Notes: a model not told the origin generated them from the letters alone. A stretch of 63,807 bases of DNA from Lachnospiraceae bacterium (GCA_022792885.1 JAAWBX010000029.1:1-63807); one strand, 5' to 3'. Counted from the first letter of the stretch, positions 18,394 to 27,636 are shown. Numbers and translations: made by a program.

Positions 18394-19836
18394 TTAATTG
18401 ATTCTTATGCCCGAATACAGCGATGCGATTACCGCCTCCATGTCCGGCGCCAGATCGCATTCTCCATTATAAGACTGCTCCACAAAATCACAGGAAATAA
18501 TCTTATTCCCGTCCTGAATCGCCCAGGTATTATATTCCACGGTCCGCAGACTTCCGGCATAGGTATGGGAAAGCTTCGTATACTTCACTTCCCAGTCACC
18601 CGCCATAACGGTCTGGACTTCGGAAAGCTGTACGTCCGTGTAGGAAGAATCCGAAGACATCTCCAGAACGTCCTTCTTATGATCTTCGCTGAATACATCC
18701 TCCCCGAAATCCGGCTCCAGAAGGTATACCGTACACAGCACATACATCTGCTTCTCATAATTGTCCTGCACCAGATCAAAAATCAGACAATCCGGATCCG
18801 AGTTCTCCAGGTCAATCGCAAAGCCCTCCGGCACGGCCATCGTAGCCGTAATGTCATCATAATGACCTTCCAGCAGATAATTCCCCTGATCGTCCTGCAC
18901 AAGTTCCCCGTTATTTAAACTGCCCGATCCTTCCGGCTTCAGAGGGCCCGTCGGGACATCCGGACTGCCGGTCTCCGGCCCCTCCATGCCTTCGAACAGA
19001 TCCAAACCGTCCGAACCGCCGGAAGAAGCCGCGGATTTCGCCTCCTCGGGAACCTTAATCTCCTCCACGTCGTCGAACGAATAGTAAGAGATCTCCACGT
19101 TGCATTTTTCGATCGAAACCTCGTCTCCCAGTCCGGCCATCTCGTTCAGTCCCTGCATATCGATGGCAATCTGAGCAACCTGCCGGCTGTCTTTATAGAT
19201 CAGGATCTTCATATCAGCCGACATTTTGGAGTAATCCAGATCCTCCCCGATATCGCCGGCCACGCCGCCCAAAGCGTTCTCCGACGCCTTCATCATCTCC
19301 GACAGCATATCGCCCTTTAATTCCCCGGTAATCACGTAGGCATCCTTACCTTCAAACTCTTCCGTATCCTCCGCCAGCGCAAGCCCCAGATCCTCCGCAT
19401 TGAAGTTCTTCAATATGTCCTTCATCTCATTGGCGGAAAACATGTCGTCGCTCTCGTCCTTCGTCCACTGATCCATTACGTTCGTGTACGTCACGGTCTT
19501 ATCGCCCTCCAGGACCCCGTAACTTTCCATCTCGATATTCATTCCGAGAAGACTGACGCTTCCCTTCATATAACTCGCTCTCGGCTCCATCGTCGCCTTC
19601 ATGTCCAGATCGGCCGTAAGACTCAGCGACCCGGACAGTCCGCTTTCTTTGTAACTGACGGCTACATCCATCTTCACATTCCCGGAAGTCGAGCTCACGC
19701 TCTCCATCTTCTCCCGGGCTTCCTTCAGAAGCCCTTCCGCCGTCACGCTTTCGCTCTCCTTCCCCTTGCATCCGCCAAGGGCCAGGATCAAAAACACAAG
19801 AAACGCAGACAGCCATACACATTTTACTCTCTTCAT
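18394..19836 (-). CDS. Large lipoprotein of unknown function
   Basis: A 480-residue secreted lipoprotein: signal MKRVKCVWLSAFLVFLILALGGC with lipobox ALGGC. The first half (about 30-270) is beta-rich with alternating polar/hydrophobic strands like LolA/LppX-type (DUF6612-like) folds, which bind hydrophobic ligands. A Ser/Gly/Pro linker (about 275-320) leads to a second domain. It is strongly acidic. The start has AAGGTG upstream. I cannot name a function; transcription is alone or with the permease. Confidence 0.75.
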   Translation of the reverse strand: MKRVKCVWLSAFLVFLILALGGCKGKESESVTAEGLLKEAREKMESVSSTSGNVKMDVAVSYKESGLSGSLSLTADLDMKATMEPRASYMKGSVSLLGMNIEMESYGVLEGDKTVTYTNVMDQWTKDESDDMFSANEMKDILKNFNAEDLGLALAEDTEEFEGKDAYVITGELKGDMLSEMMKASENALGGVAGDIGEDLDYSKMSADMKILIYKDSRQVAQIAIDMQGLNEMAGLGDEVSIEKCNVEISYYSFDDVEEIKVPEEAKSAASSGGSDGLDLFEGMEGPETGSPDVPTGPLKPEGSGSLNNGELVQDDQGNYLLEGHYDDITATMAVPEGFAIDLENSDPDCLIFDLVQDNYEKQMYVLCTVYLLEPDFGEDVFSEDHKKDVLEMSSDSSYTDVQLSEVQTVMAGDWEVKYTKLSHTYAGSLRTVEYNTWAIQDGNKIISCDFVEQSYNGECDLAPDMEAVIASLYSGIRIN

Positions 19837-20025
19837 CCGTCTTTCACCTTCTCTTTCTCATTCCCCTTCAAGGTAATATAGGTTATTATATCCTATTCCG
19901 ATCAAAAAAGAAATCTTTTTTTTGCCCCCGACATAAGATTTAACAACACCTTAATAAAAGCAGAAAGAAAGTATACCTTAATAAAACGCCGAACGGCGAT
20001 AGGGTATACCCGGAGGGTATATCTC
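19837..20025. promoter_or_regulatory. Divergent intergenic region
   Basis: It holds start signals for the lipoprotein (minus-strand TATAAT at 19885-19890 without a good -35) and the deacetylase. On the plus side the element ACCTTAATAAAA occurs twice (19949-19960 and 19976-19987), a CGCCG-AA-CGGCG mini-hairpin follows, and GGAGGG precedes the ATG. No clear -35/-10 pair is seen for the plus gene. Confidence 0.4.
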
Positions 20026-20874
20026 ATGAGACAGAGAAAACGAAACGACGTACGGCTGATCGACGGCCTCGGCCGCAGGCTGGTCGAATGCGGTCTTTTC
20101 TGGATGGCGGTATTCGCCCTGACCGCCGGCGCCTTCTTCTATGCCCCGGCCGCCCTCTCCGTCAGCAGCACGGCGGGCAGCCGGGAACTTCCCATCTACT
20201 GCGTACAGACGGACGAACCGAAAATCGCTCTTACTTTTGACGCCGCCTGGGGAAACGAAGATCTGGAAGAAATCCTATCCGTTTTAGAAAAATACCGGGT
20301 AAAAGCCACCTTCTTCATGACCGGCGAATGGGTTTCCAAATATCCGGACGATGTAAAAAAGATCGCCGCGGCCGGCCACGACCTGGCAAATCACGGCAAT
20401 TCTCACTGCCGGATGAGCCAGTTAAACGCCGCCGGAATCCAGAAAGAAATCAACGAAATGCATAAAAAGATAAAAGAGCTGACCGGTATCGAGATGAATC
20501 TGTTCCGCCCTCCATACGGCGATTACAACGACCTGACCATCACCACCGCCATGGAATGCGGGTACTACCCGATTCAATGGGACGTAGACAGTCTGGACTG
20601 GAAAGATTACGGCGTCGATTCCATCATAAAAACCGTCTGCAATCACAAACATCTGGGAAACGGATCCATTATTCTTTTACATAACGGCAGTACCTATACC
20701 GCCCAGGCTCTGGAAGCCGTCATTTCCGGCCTTCAGGAAAAAAATTACGAACTTGTCCCGGTTTCCGAACTGATCTATACCGAAAACTATCATATGAATA
20801 CGGAAGGCCGGCAGATCCCGGACGACGCTTCGAAAAACGAGACGGAGCAGGGGACAGACGCCGCCCACCCGTAA
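20026..20874 (+). CDS. Polysaccharide deacetylase, PdaB-like
   Basis: A membrane-anchored carbohydrate esterase family 4 (NodB-fold) deacetylase, 282 residues, acting on peptidoglycan or a related polymer outside the membrane. One N-terminal helix (about 22-45) precedes the domain. Metal and catalytic motifs are ALTFDAAWG (Asp-Ala form typical of PdaB), HDLANHGNSH, FRPPYGDYN and a late SIILLHNG. PdaB-type enzymes with the FDAAWG motif are conserved in spore formers and needed late in B. subtilis sporulation; that role here is inference. GGAGGGTATATCTC precedes the ATG. Confidence 0.88.
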   Translation: MRQRKRNDVRLIDGLGRRLVECGLFWMAVFALTAGAFFYAPAALSVSSTAGSRELPIYCVQTDEPKIALTFDAAWGNEDLEEILSVLEKYRVKATFFMTGEWVSKYPDDVKKIAAAGHDLANHGNSHCRMSQLNAAGIQKEINEMHKKIKELTGIEMNLFRPPYGDYNDLTITTAMECGYYPIQWDVDSLDWKDYGVDSIIKTVCNHKHLGNGSIILLHNGSTYTAQALEAVISGLQEKNYELVPVSELIYTENYHMNTEGRQIPDDASKNETEQGTDAAHP

Positions 20875-20884
20875 ATCCTCACAA

Positions 20885-20938
20885 AAAAGCAGAAGAGTCA
20901 TCCCGCCTCACAGACAGGGACGCTCTCCTGCTTTTTAT
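20885..20938. terminator. Terminator between the deacetylase and the CoA-transferase
   Basis: AAAAAGCAG.AGAG pairs with CTCTCCTGCTTTTT across an irregular loop; T-runs on both strands fit the two convergent genes. Confidence 0.7.
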
Positions 20939-20945
20939 AATCTCT

Positions 20946-22283
20946 TTATCTCCGATTCGAGTTAACCCATATCTTCTGCTTCTCCGCCGCCGCGATCAGT
21001 TCATCCCTGAAATCCGGATGCGCGATGGAGATCAGCCGCTCGGCCCGTTCCCAGGTACTCCGCCCGGCCAGATTCACCTCTCCGTACTCCGTCACGATAT
21101 GATGCGCCTGGCTTCTGGGATCCGTCACGATATCGCCCATAAAGTTCGGGACAATCCGAGACCTCCTGGTCCCGTCCTTCGTCAGGAAACTCGACGTCAT
21201 ACAGACAAACGAATGACCGTCCTTGGCCATGGGCGCGCCCGTTACGTAATCCAACTGTCCGCCGGTTCCGCTGATCTGCCTGAGACCCGCGCTCTCGGCG
21301 CAGATCTGCCCGTACAGGTCAACCGCCACGCAGCTGTTGATGGAGATCATATTATCCATATGGGAAATCGTCTCCGGTGAATTTACATAGGATAACGGGC
21401 AGGCGGCGATCCCCGGATTGCCGTCCAGCCAGTCATACAGCCGCTGCGTTCCGAACGCAATACCCAAAACACCCTTGTCGGTATACACCGGTTTTTTCCG
21501 GTTGGTCAGTTTCCCGGCCTCATACAGATCCAGGTACGCATCGGAACAGAGTTCCGTGTGCATCCCCAAATCCCGGATGTCCGACTCCGCCAGCATCGTG
21601 CCGATCAAATTCGGCATCGTACCGATCCCGAGCTGCACGGTCGCTTCGTCTTTAATATACGGCAGGATTGTCTCGGCAATGCGGGTATCCTCCTCCGTCG
21701 CCTTGCCGGAAGGCACCTGGATCAGCGGCGCGTGAGGACCCTCCACAATATAATCCACATCATCGATATGAATGCACTCGTCGAATCCGCCGCACAGCTT
21801 AGGAAGATTCTCGTTGATCTCCAGGATCACGACGTCCGCTTTGTCCAGAATCTCCTTGGCCACCCCGGTCGACAGGGACAGGTTAAAATAACCGTGATTA
21901 TCCATCGGCGTCACACACATCATCGCCACGTTCACGTCCAGATAATAGCGGTAATAAGACGACAGGTTGCGGAAAACCATCGGAATATAATTGCACAATC
22001 CCTTATCGCAGAGCTTTCTTTCATAGCCGGAACAATGCCAGCTATTATAGATAAAATGTTCCCGCTCCGGGTCGCATTCCACCGCCGCGATCGGGCCGAA
22101 CAGGAGGTTCCCGCGGATCTTCACACCCGCCAGTTCATCCCGCCTTTTCGCAAGGGCTTCGTCCAGAAGAGACGGAAATGTCAACGCACAGGAATAGTCC
22201 ACCCAATCCCCGCTTTTTACAACCTTTACCGCCTCCTCGGGCGTGCGGAGCTTTTCTCGATAACTGTCGGTATATCTGCTCAC
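20946..22283 (-). CDS. Family I CoA-transferase in the ior operon
   Basis: A 445-residue acetyl-CoA hydrolase/transferase family protein, paralogous to but yet clearly diverged. It keeps [44 protein letters not shown], the active-site Glu in [14 protein letters not shown] and [19 protein letters not shown]. The start is GTG one base after the iorB stop; GGGAGG lies 12 bases before it. Position directly behind iorAB suggests that it takes CoA from the arylacetyl-CoA made by IorAB and gives it to acetate, yielding an arylacetate plus acetyl-CoA. The substrate is inference; the family is clear. Confidence 0.85.
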   Translation of the reverse strand: MSRYTDSYREKLRTPEEAVKVVKSGDWVDYSCALTFPSLLDEALAKRRDELAGVKIRGNLLFGPIAAVECDPEREHFIYNSWHCSGYERKLCDKGLCNYIPMVFRNLSSYYRYYLDVNVAMMCVTPMDNHGYFNLSLSTGVAKEILDKADVVILEINENLPKLCGGFDECIHIDDVDYIVEGPHAPLIQVPSGKATEEDTRIAETILPYIKDEATVQLGIGTMPNLIGTMLAESDIRDLGMHTELCSDAYLDLYEAGKLTNRKKPVYTDKGVLGIAFGTQRLYDWLDGNPGIAACPLSYVNSPETISHMDNMISINSCVAVDLYGQICAESAGLRQISGTGGQLDYVTGAPMAKDGHSFVCMTSSFLTKDGTRRSRIVPNFMGDIVTDPRSQAHHIVTEYGEVNLAGRSTWERAERLISIAHPDFRDELIAAAEKQKIWVNSNRR

Positions 22284-22284
22284 G

Positions 22285-22860
22285 CTATTTCGCTGCCTCC
22301 CTGCCCGCTCTGAATGCCTTCAGGTTCAGTTCCAGGAATTTCTCCGGCACGCAGGCACGCACGGATTCTTCCCAATCGATATCGTCCAGACCAAGGGCCT
22401 TGGTCATCGCGCCGAACAGAACCACGTTCATGCATTTTACGCTTCCGAGCGACAACGCGATCTCCTCCGCGTTCAACGCATAGCATTTGAAATTCTTCTG
22501 CATCGCTTCCAGACACCCGGCCGGATACTCGCACAGACCGGCCGCGATGGTCGAGGACGCCATCTCATAATCGTTGATAACGGCTATGCCGTCGGGTTTT
22601 AAGAAATCCGCATAGCGGACGGCTTCCATCTTCTCGAACGCCACCATCAGATCCGCGGCGCCCTTGCCGATCACCGGCGAATACACCTTCTCGCCCCAAT
22701 GCACCTGGGTGGAAACGCTGCCGCCTCTCTGGCTCATCCCGTGAACTTCAGACATCTTCACGTCATACCCGGATCTCATCAGCCCATCTACCAGAATCTT
22801 CGCCGCCAGAATCGCGCCCTGACCGCCTACGCCTACCAAAATCGCACTCTTATTTTCCAT
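22285..22860 (-). CDS. iorB: Indolepyruvate oxidoreductase subunit beta
   Basis: The gamma-domain subunit of 2-oxoacid:ferredoxin oxidoreductases, 191 residues. It starts [23 protein letters not shown], carries [13 protein letters not shown] typical of the family and a normal C-terminus. With IorA it oxidises aryl pyruvates (indolepyruvate, phenylpyruvate, p-hydroxyphenylpyruvate) to arylacetyl-CoA, reducing ferredoxin. The start at 22860 has AGGAG within the iorA stop region; the gap to iorA is two bases. Confidence 0.93.
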   Translation of the reverse strand: MENKSAILVGVGGQGAILAAKILVDGLMRSGYDVKMSEVHGMSQRGGSVSTQVHWGEKVYSPVIGKGAADLMVAFEKMEAVRYADFLKPDGIAVINDYEMASSTIAAGLCEYPAGCLEAMQKNFKCYALNAEEIALSLGSVKCMNVVLFGAMTKALGLDDIDWEESVRACVPEKFLELNLKAFRAGREAAK

Positions 22861-22862
22861 CC

Positions 22863-24617
22863 TTAGTTCTCCTTTCTGGTGATGGCGCCTACAGGGCATA
22901 CCTGGGCGCAAACCGTACAGCCCACGCACTGGTTCGGGTCAATATAAGATTTTCCGTCCTTCATCATAACAGCCGGACATCCTACCGACAGACACTTCTT
23001 GCAGCCGATACATTTCTCTCTGTCCACGGCGCATTTGCCGACGTCGTGTTTGATGCGCTTGATCAGCAGACAAGGACGACGGGTAATGATCGCGGCCGGA
23101 ACTTCCGACGCCAGCGCGTCGTCCACGGCCTTCTGCATCGCTTTCAGATCCTGCGGGTCCACAATAATAATATTCTGATAACCGAACGACTTCAGTACGT
23201 CTTCGATTCGAATTGCCTCGGCGATGTCCCCCTGAAGCGTATAACCGCTGCCCGGGTTATCCTGATGGCCGGTCATACCGGTGATCGAGTTATCCAAAAC
23301 AACCGGAATCATCCGGCCCCTGTTGTAGATGATCTCCGCCGCGCCGGTCATACCGGAATGGAAGAACGTGGAATCACCCACCACGCCGAAGACTTTCTTG
23401 TCGGTCCTGCCCACCGCTTCCAGAGCTTTGGAGATACCCATGCCGGCGGTAAAACCGCCGCCCATACATACGCAGGTATCCACCGCGCTCAAAGGCGGCG
23501 CCGCACCCAGCGTATAGCACCCGATGTCGCCGGTCACGATCACGTTCTTATTCTTGGACATGACATAATAGAATCCTCTGTGAGGGCAGCCCGGGCACAG
23601 AGCCGGCGGACGGGAAACGGCCTTCACGCCGACGTCCTTCGTCTCGGGCTTCACGCCGAACACGCGCTCTTTCACCAATTGAGGATTCAGTTCGTACATA
23701 TTGCCGATCAGATCTTTACCGACACAGTCAATACCGGCGGCCTTAATCTGCTCTTCCATAAATCCGTCAAGTTCTTCTACTATGTACAGCTTCTCCACCT
23801 TCGAAGCGAAATCGCGGATCAAGTCGATCGGGAGCGGATAGGTCAGGCCCAGCTTCAGGAAAGAAGTATCTTCCGGGAAAGCGTCCTTCGCGTACTCATA
23901 AGCGATCGAAGCCGTAACCACGCCGATCTTCGACCCCTTCATCTCAACCCGGTTTAAACAGGAGGTCTTGCCGTACTCCGCCAGCTTCTTTAACCGCTCT
24001 TCCACAAGAGGGCGATGCGCCACGGCGTTCGCCGGCGTACAGACAAACTTCGCGACATTCTTCTCATAAGGCTTCGCCTCGACTTCTTCTCTCTCCTTAA
24101 ACGTCACCAGACTCTTGGAGTGGGACACGCGGGTCGTGGTCCGGAAAATAACCGGCGTATCGAACTTCTCGGAGATCTCATAAGCTTCTTTCAGAAAATC
24201 GCAGCATTCCTGGGAATCCGCGGGCTCCACCAGAGCGATCTTGGCCGCTCTCGCGTAATGCCGGTTATCCTGTTCGTTCTGAGAAGAATGCATACTGGGA
24301 TCGTCCGCCGAAATGATAACAAAACCGCCGCTCACACCGTTGTAAGCCGCCGTAAACATCGGATCCGCCGCCACATTCACGCCCACATGCTTCATCGCGC
24401 ACAGGCTTCGGACGCCCCCCATGCTCGCGCCGTAAGCCACTTCCATCGCGACCTTCTCGTTCGGCGCCCATTCACAATACAGAGAATCCTTATACTTCGG
24501 CAGATTCTCGAAAATCTCCGTGCTGGGCGTTCCCGGATAAGCCGAACAAACGCGAACGCCGGCCTGATAAGCACCCCGGGCAATCGCCTCATTTCCGCTC
24601 AATAAATGTTTCTCCAT
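22863..24617 (-). CDS. iorA: Indolepyruvate oxidoreductase subunit alpha
   Basis: The large subunit, 584 residues, contains the pyruvate-binding domain (N-terminal, SAYPGTPSTEIFENL), the thiamine diphosphate domain (about 350-500; GDIGCYTLGAAPP, GVVGDSTFFHSG) and a C-terminal ferredoxin domain. The two [4Fe-4S] motifs are seen as CIGCKKCLSVGCP and CVGCTVCAQVCP. The start is clear (AAAGGAG seven bases upstream). It heads iorA-iorB-CoA-transferase and faces a LysR-type gene across a 208-base regulatory region. Confidence 0.95.
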   Translation of the reverse strand: MEKHLLSGNEAIARGAYQAGVRVCSAYPGTPSTEIFENLPKYKDSLYCEWAPNEKVAMEVAYGASMGGVRSLCAMKHVGVNVAADPMFTAAYNGVSGGFVIISADDPSMHSSQNEQDNRHYARAAKIALVEPADSQECCDFLKEAYEISEKFDTPVIFRTTTRVSHSKSLVTFKEREEVEAKPYEKNVAKFVCTPANAVAHRPLVEERLKKLAEYGKTSCLNRVEMKGSKIGVVTASIAYEYAKDAFPEDTSFLKLGLTYPLPIDLIRDFASKVEKLYIVEELDGFMEEQIKAAGIDCVGKDLIGNMYELNPQLVKERVFGVKPETKDVGVKAVSRPPALCPGCPHRGFYYVMSKNKNVIVTGDIGCYTLGAAPPLSAVDTCVCMGGGFTAGMGISKALEAVGRTDKKVFGVVGDSTFFHSGMTGAAEIIYNRGRMIPVVLDNSITGMTGHQDNPGSGYTLQGDIAEAIRIEDVLKSFGYQNIIIVDPQDLKAMQKAVDDALASEVPAAIITRRPCLLIKRIKHDVGKCAVDREKCIGCKKCLSVGCPAVMMKDGKSYIDPNQCVGCTVCAQVCPVGAITRKEN

Positions 24618-24685
24618 AATCTTCTCCTTTCACTTGTTGTAATCCCCCTGGGCAAAAAAAGCAGAAAAATAAAAATTAACCGCTT

Positions 24686-24715
24686 TCTATAATAATTTTA
24701 CTCTACCTCTTGCAA
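24686..24715 (-). promoter_or_regulatory. Probable iorA promoter
   Basis: On the minus strand TTGCAA, 18 bases, TATAGA, about 68 bases before the iorA ATG. Confidence 0.5.
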
Positions 24716-24743
24716 AAAAGGAAATTACTTTGTATCATAAGGC

Positions 24744-24760
24744 TATAAGTATTACTTATA
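24744..24760. promoter_or_regulatory. LysR-type regulator binding site (perfect palindrome)
   Basis: TATAAGTA-T-TACTTATA has two perfect 8-bp arms and contains the T-N11-A core known for LysR-type sites. It is centred about 70 bases upstream of the predicted iorA transcription start, the classic activation position, and sits 66 bases before the regulator's own start codon. Confidence 0.7.
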
Positions 24761-24825
24761 CGGAATCAAGATATCTCCTACCTTCACATGATATGCGTAA
24801 AAACGCTCAGAAAGGAGTTTGGGTT

Positions 24826-25710
24826 TTGAATATGACGCAGGTCCGCTACGTCCTGGCGGTAGCAAAATATCATAATTTTTCCCTGGCGGCCTCTCATCTT
24901 TACGTTACCCAGCCTGCATTATCCCTTCAGATCCGCAAGCTGGAACAGGAACTCGGCACGCTTTTGTTTAACCGCACGCCCCAGGGCGTGTTTCCGACGG
25001 ATGCCGGCGTCGCCTTCTGTAAAGACGCCAAGCCCCTGATCGCCGCCTGGGAACGGCTTCAGAGGAACATGGCGTCCCGCACCCGGCACGGGGGAAGCCT
25101 CCGAATCGGCCTGGGAGCCCGGGTCTACTCGAACGATCTTTTCGACCCCATCGCCGATTATTTCAACACGCACACGGAAACGGAAGTTACCTTCGTCTCC
25201 GACACGATCAGCAACAGCCTTGACGAGCTGGCGGAAAACCGGCTGGATCTGGTTTTGGACCGCCTGCCGCCGGAAAGCCTCATCGAAAACCGGCACCTTT
25301 TTTACACGAAAGACCTGATCCGGGAACGGCACTGCGTCCTCCTGTCCAAAGACGACCCCCGAAGCCAGTTTAAAGAACTGGCCTTCCAGGCTTTAAACGG
25401 CGATTCGGTTATTACCGGCCCCGAAGGCTCCATGGACGACCGGATCATGAAACAGGACGCCGCCTACTACGGGGTCACCACCAACCGGGCCTACCGGTGC
25501 AATTCCACCGCCACGATCATGAGCCTGGTGCGCAGCGGCAAAGGTTACGCCCTGGGGCCTTCCTCCTACGGCCGGCACTACCACGTGGCCGCGGTTCCCA
25601 TGATTCCGGAAACTTACATCTCCCTGAGCTTCATCTGCCTCAAACATCGGGCCAAAGAGCCGCAGTTTATCCAGTTTCTTGACTTTCTTACCGAACAATG
25701 CAGTCGATAA
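24826..25710 (+). CDS. LysR-type transcriptional regulator
   Basis: A 294-residue regulator with an N-terminal winged helix (VRYVLAVAKYHNFSLAASHLYVTQPALSLQIRKLE in the family pattern) and a C-terminal co-inducer domain. I place the start at TTG 24826, eight bases after AGGAG; the ATG at 24832 is the alternative with a long 14-base spacing. It is divergent from iorAB and the CoA-transferase and probably controls them through the 24744-24760 palindrome, perhaps in answer to an aromatic amino acid or arylpyruvate. Confidence 0.9.
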   Translation: MNMTQVRYVLAVAKYHNFSLAASHLYVTQPALSLQIRKLEQELGTLLFNRTPQGVFPTDAGVAFCKDAKPLIAAWERLQRNMASRTRHGGSLRIGLGARVYSNDLFDPIADYFNTHTETEVTFVSDTISNSLDELAENRLDLVLDRLPPESLIENRHLFYTKDLIRERHCVLLSKDDPRSQFKELAFQALNGDSVITGPEGSMDDRIMKQDAAYYGVTTNRAYRCNSTATIMSLVRSGKGYALGPSSYGRHYHVAAVPMIPETYISLSFICLKHRAKEPQFIQFLDFLTEQCSR

Positions 25711-25753
25711 AATCATTGCCGCGCAGACGCCTGTCCGTCCGAGACGAGGCAAG

Positions 25754-25795
25754 CCAAAAAACCCCGGACACAGACCGTTCTCTTCCGGGGTTCCC
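25754..25795 (-). terminator. Terminator of the Spo0A-C-like gene
   Basis: AACCCCGGA/TCCGGGGTT stem with a 15-base loop, followed on the minus strand by TTTTTTT. Confidence 0.85.
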
Positions 25796-25800
25796 GCGGC

Positions 25801-26103
25801 CTACATTCCCCACTTCATATAATCCGCCAAGAGCCAAATAAATTCCTGACATGTCGGCGGTTCCTTCAGCTCCCTTCCGGCCATCTCCTCAAGCAGTTCC
25901 CGGTTACCGTCCTTCCAGATCACCCGAACGAGAGTCGTAATATTCCTCCGCACATTTTCCCGGCTCGTCTTGTTCCTCTTTGCCACATCAATATAAACGA
26001 TTTTCATGCAGGTCTTAAGACTTTCGTCCCGCCTGACCATAACGGCGGCTTCCATCGCCGGGCCGAAGCCTTCGTAAGACCGGTTCACTCCCAGATGATA
26101 CAT
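25801..26103 (-). CDS. Stand-alone Spo0A C-terminal-like DNA-binding domain
   Basis: A 100-residue protein that aligns by eye with the DNA-binding (sp0A_C) domain of Spo0A: LHxLG-like start (MYHLGVNRSYEGFG), then MKIVYIDVAKRNKTSRENVRRNI, WKDGNRELLEEM, and the ending PPTCQEFIWLLADYM. No receiver domain precedes it; a TAG lies three codons before the ATG. No convincing ribosome binding site is seen at this ATG. A GAGGAGGAG box and an ATG in another frame lie about 35 bases further upstream, so a frameshift or leader cannot be excluded. Terminator downstream is strong. Confidence 0.75.
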   Translation of the reverse strand: MYHLGVNRSYEGFGPAMEAAVMVRRDESLKTCMKIVYIDVAKRNKTSRENVRRNITTLVRVIWKDGNRELLEEMAGRELKEPPTCQEFIWLLADYMKWGM

Positions 26104-26244
26104 CCGCGTCTACAAAGACTTCCGCTCAGCGGCGGCATCGACCGTTTTGCTTCTCCTCCTCGTTTCCATTCCGTAACTCTCCCCCATATTTCCAAGTTAC
26201 TGTATACGTCGGAAACGTTTTTTCCCGGACAATCGCAAAGCAAC
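26104..26244. other. Intergenic stretch without gene
   Basis: It should contain the promoter of the Spo0A-C-like gene (minus strand). I see no good -35/-10 pair and no reading frame with a ribosome binding site that I would accept. Confidence 0.5.
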
Positions 26245-26282
26245 AAAAAATCCCCTGAAGCCGGGCGGCCTCAGGGGAAAAC
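26245..26282 (-). terminator. Terminator of the GH25 gene
   Basis: TCCCCTGA.GCC/GGC.TCAGGGGA stem followed on the minus strand by TTTTTT. Confidence 0.88.
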
Positions 26283-26307
26283 ATATATTGTCATATCAAA
26301 TAAAGAC

Positions 26308-26371
26308 TTCCCGGCAATCCTGTGCCGGCACGCGGACGCCGGTCGAACGCCGTTTCCCGGATTGCCGGAAA
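26308..26371. repeat. Inverted repeat just after the GH25 stop
   Basis: GGCAATCC and GGATTGCC, with TTCC/GGAA outside, are 39 bases apart; a smaller GCCGG/CCGGC pair nests inside. It may be an accessory hairpin of the transcript's 3' end. Confidence 0.45.
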
Positions 26372-26373
26372 AA

Positions 26374-27300
26374 TTAAGGGAACCACACGTTAAGATCCAC
26401 ATTCCCCTCGATTCCCGGAACCCGGCCCTCCTCCGTATACTGCCACATCCGGATCCGGTAAGGCGACTGGGGAACCGGTTCGTAATCCGCATACCAGATC
26501 TCATAATCGCTCAATCGCTCATATTCCATGGAAAAAACCAGCCACTTCATATTCGCGTATATCATCGGTTTATAACCCGCCCGGCGGATCCGCTCGCAAA
26601 ACGCGACGGCATGATCCGTAATCTGCGCAGGCGTCAAAAAATCCGTGCGGGCGGTGTCGTCCCGGATCTCTTCCGTATCATAAACGACCGGTCCGGATAC
26701 CTCCTGCCCCTCCAACAAAGTAAGTACAAATTCCGCCTCCTCCACGGCCTCCTCCTCCGTGACCGCCTGGGAGAAAAAATACACGCCCACGTCAAGTCCC
26801 GCTTCACGCGCCCCTGCAAGGTGCGTTTGAAACCTCTCGTCTTCCTTCAAAACTCCGCTCTCGCCGTATCCGCGAAAACCGCAGCGAATCATCACGAAGT
26901 CTATGCCGGCTTCTTTTACCGCCCGCCAATCCGCTTCCGACTGATAACGCGAAACGTCTATCCCCAGCCGGGATACGGGATTACCGGTCTCATCGGTATA
27001 ATATTTATAACCGCCGATCTCCCGAATGCGGCTATATTCATACACATTCGCCGGAACTTCCTCTTTTAAAACCGCCTCGTAACTTTCCCCGTAAACATCT
27101 ACAAAAGAATAAATAACAGGTGTTTCTTCTCCATGGTTTTCCGCTTCCGAAATGATTTCCGCTTCTCCCGTATCAATTCCCGGGCCTCCGGTATCGACTG
27201 CCGACTCCTGCCGTTCCTCCGGCGTTCCGGAACACCCGGTCAATATCGCCGCCAGCATAAATACAGCCAGACATTTTTTACATAACATATGTTTTTTCAT
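26374..27300 (-). CDS. GH25-family muramidase, lipoprotein
   Basis: A secreted, lipid-anchored lysozyme-like cell-wall hydrolase, 308 residues. Signal with lipobox ILTGC near residue 23, an acidic linker to about 70, and a GH25 barrel from about 108: SRLGIDVSRYQSEADWRAVK carries the first catalytic Asp, VGVYFFSQAVTEEEA and VVYDTEEI the central D-x-E region, and IRMWQYTEEGRVPG the last strand. The typical WDIE is YDTE here, so activity is likely but not certain. GGAGAGAACCCT precedes the ATG. Confidence 0.88.
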   Translation of the reverse strand: MKKHMLCKKCLAVFMLAAILTGCSGTPEERQESAVDTGGPGIDTGEAEIISEAENHGEETPVIYSFVDVYGESYEAVLKEEVPANVYEYSRIREIGGYKYYTDETGNPVSRLGIDVSRYQSEADWRAVKEAGIDFVMIRCGFRGYGESGVLKEDERFQTHLAGAREAGLDVGVYFFSQAVTEEEAVEEAEFVLTLLEGQEVSGPVVYDTEEIRDDTARTDFLTPAQITDHAVAFCERIRRAGYKPMIYANMKWLVFSMEYERLSDYEIWYADYEPVPQSPYRIRMWQYTEEGRVPGIEGNVDLNVWFP

Positions 27301-27321
27301 AGGGTTCTCTCCGCCGGATCA

Positions 27322-27636
27322 CTAATTTCGATATTTCACCGCCGTCCCGTAAGCGATCACCTCGGCCGCGCCGGACATGATCGAAGCGGAAGCATAACGA
27401 ACGTTTATAATCGCGTCGGCCTCCATCCGCTCGGCCTCGTCTACCATCCGCTTCACGGCGATCTGCCTGGCTTCATTCAGCATCTCCGTATAGCCTTCCA
27501 TCTCGCCGCCTACAAAAGTCCGGCCAAGAGCCATCAGATCGCGGCCCACGTTTTTGCACCGGACCACGTTTCCTTTCACCATCCCCAAAACATCCAGTTC
27601 CTTCCCCGGAATATAATCAATATTTACGAGCAGCAT
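27322..27636 (-). CDS. YbjQ/UPF0145 family protein
   Basis: A 104-residue soluble protein of the YbjQ (heavy-metal-binding-domain) family, usually a pentamer; the biological role is not established. The signature EGYTEMLNEARQIAVKRMVDEAERMEADAIINVRY pattern and AYGTAVKYR end are typical. It overlaps the upstream MerR gene by 20 bases and so is translated with it. AAAGGGGGAGAAGAGG precedes the ATG. Confidence 0.9.
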   Translation of the reverse strand: MLLVNIDYIPGKELDVLGMVKGNVVRCKNVGRDLMALGRTFVGGEMEGYTEMLNEARQIAVKRMVDEAERMEADAIINVRYASASIMSGAAEVIAYGTAVKYRN

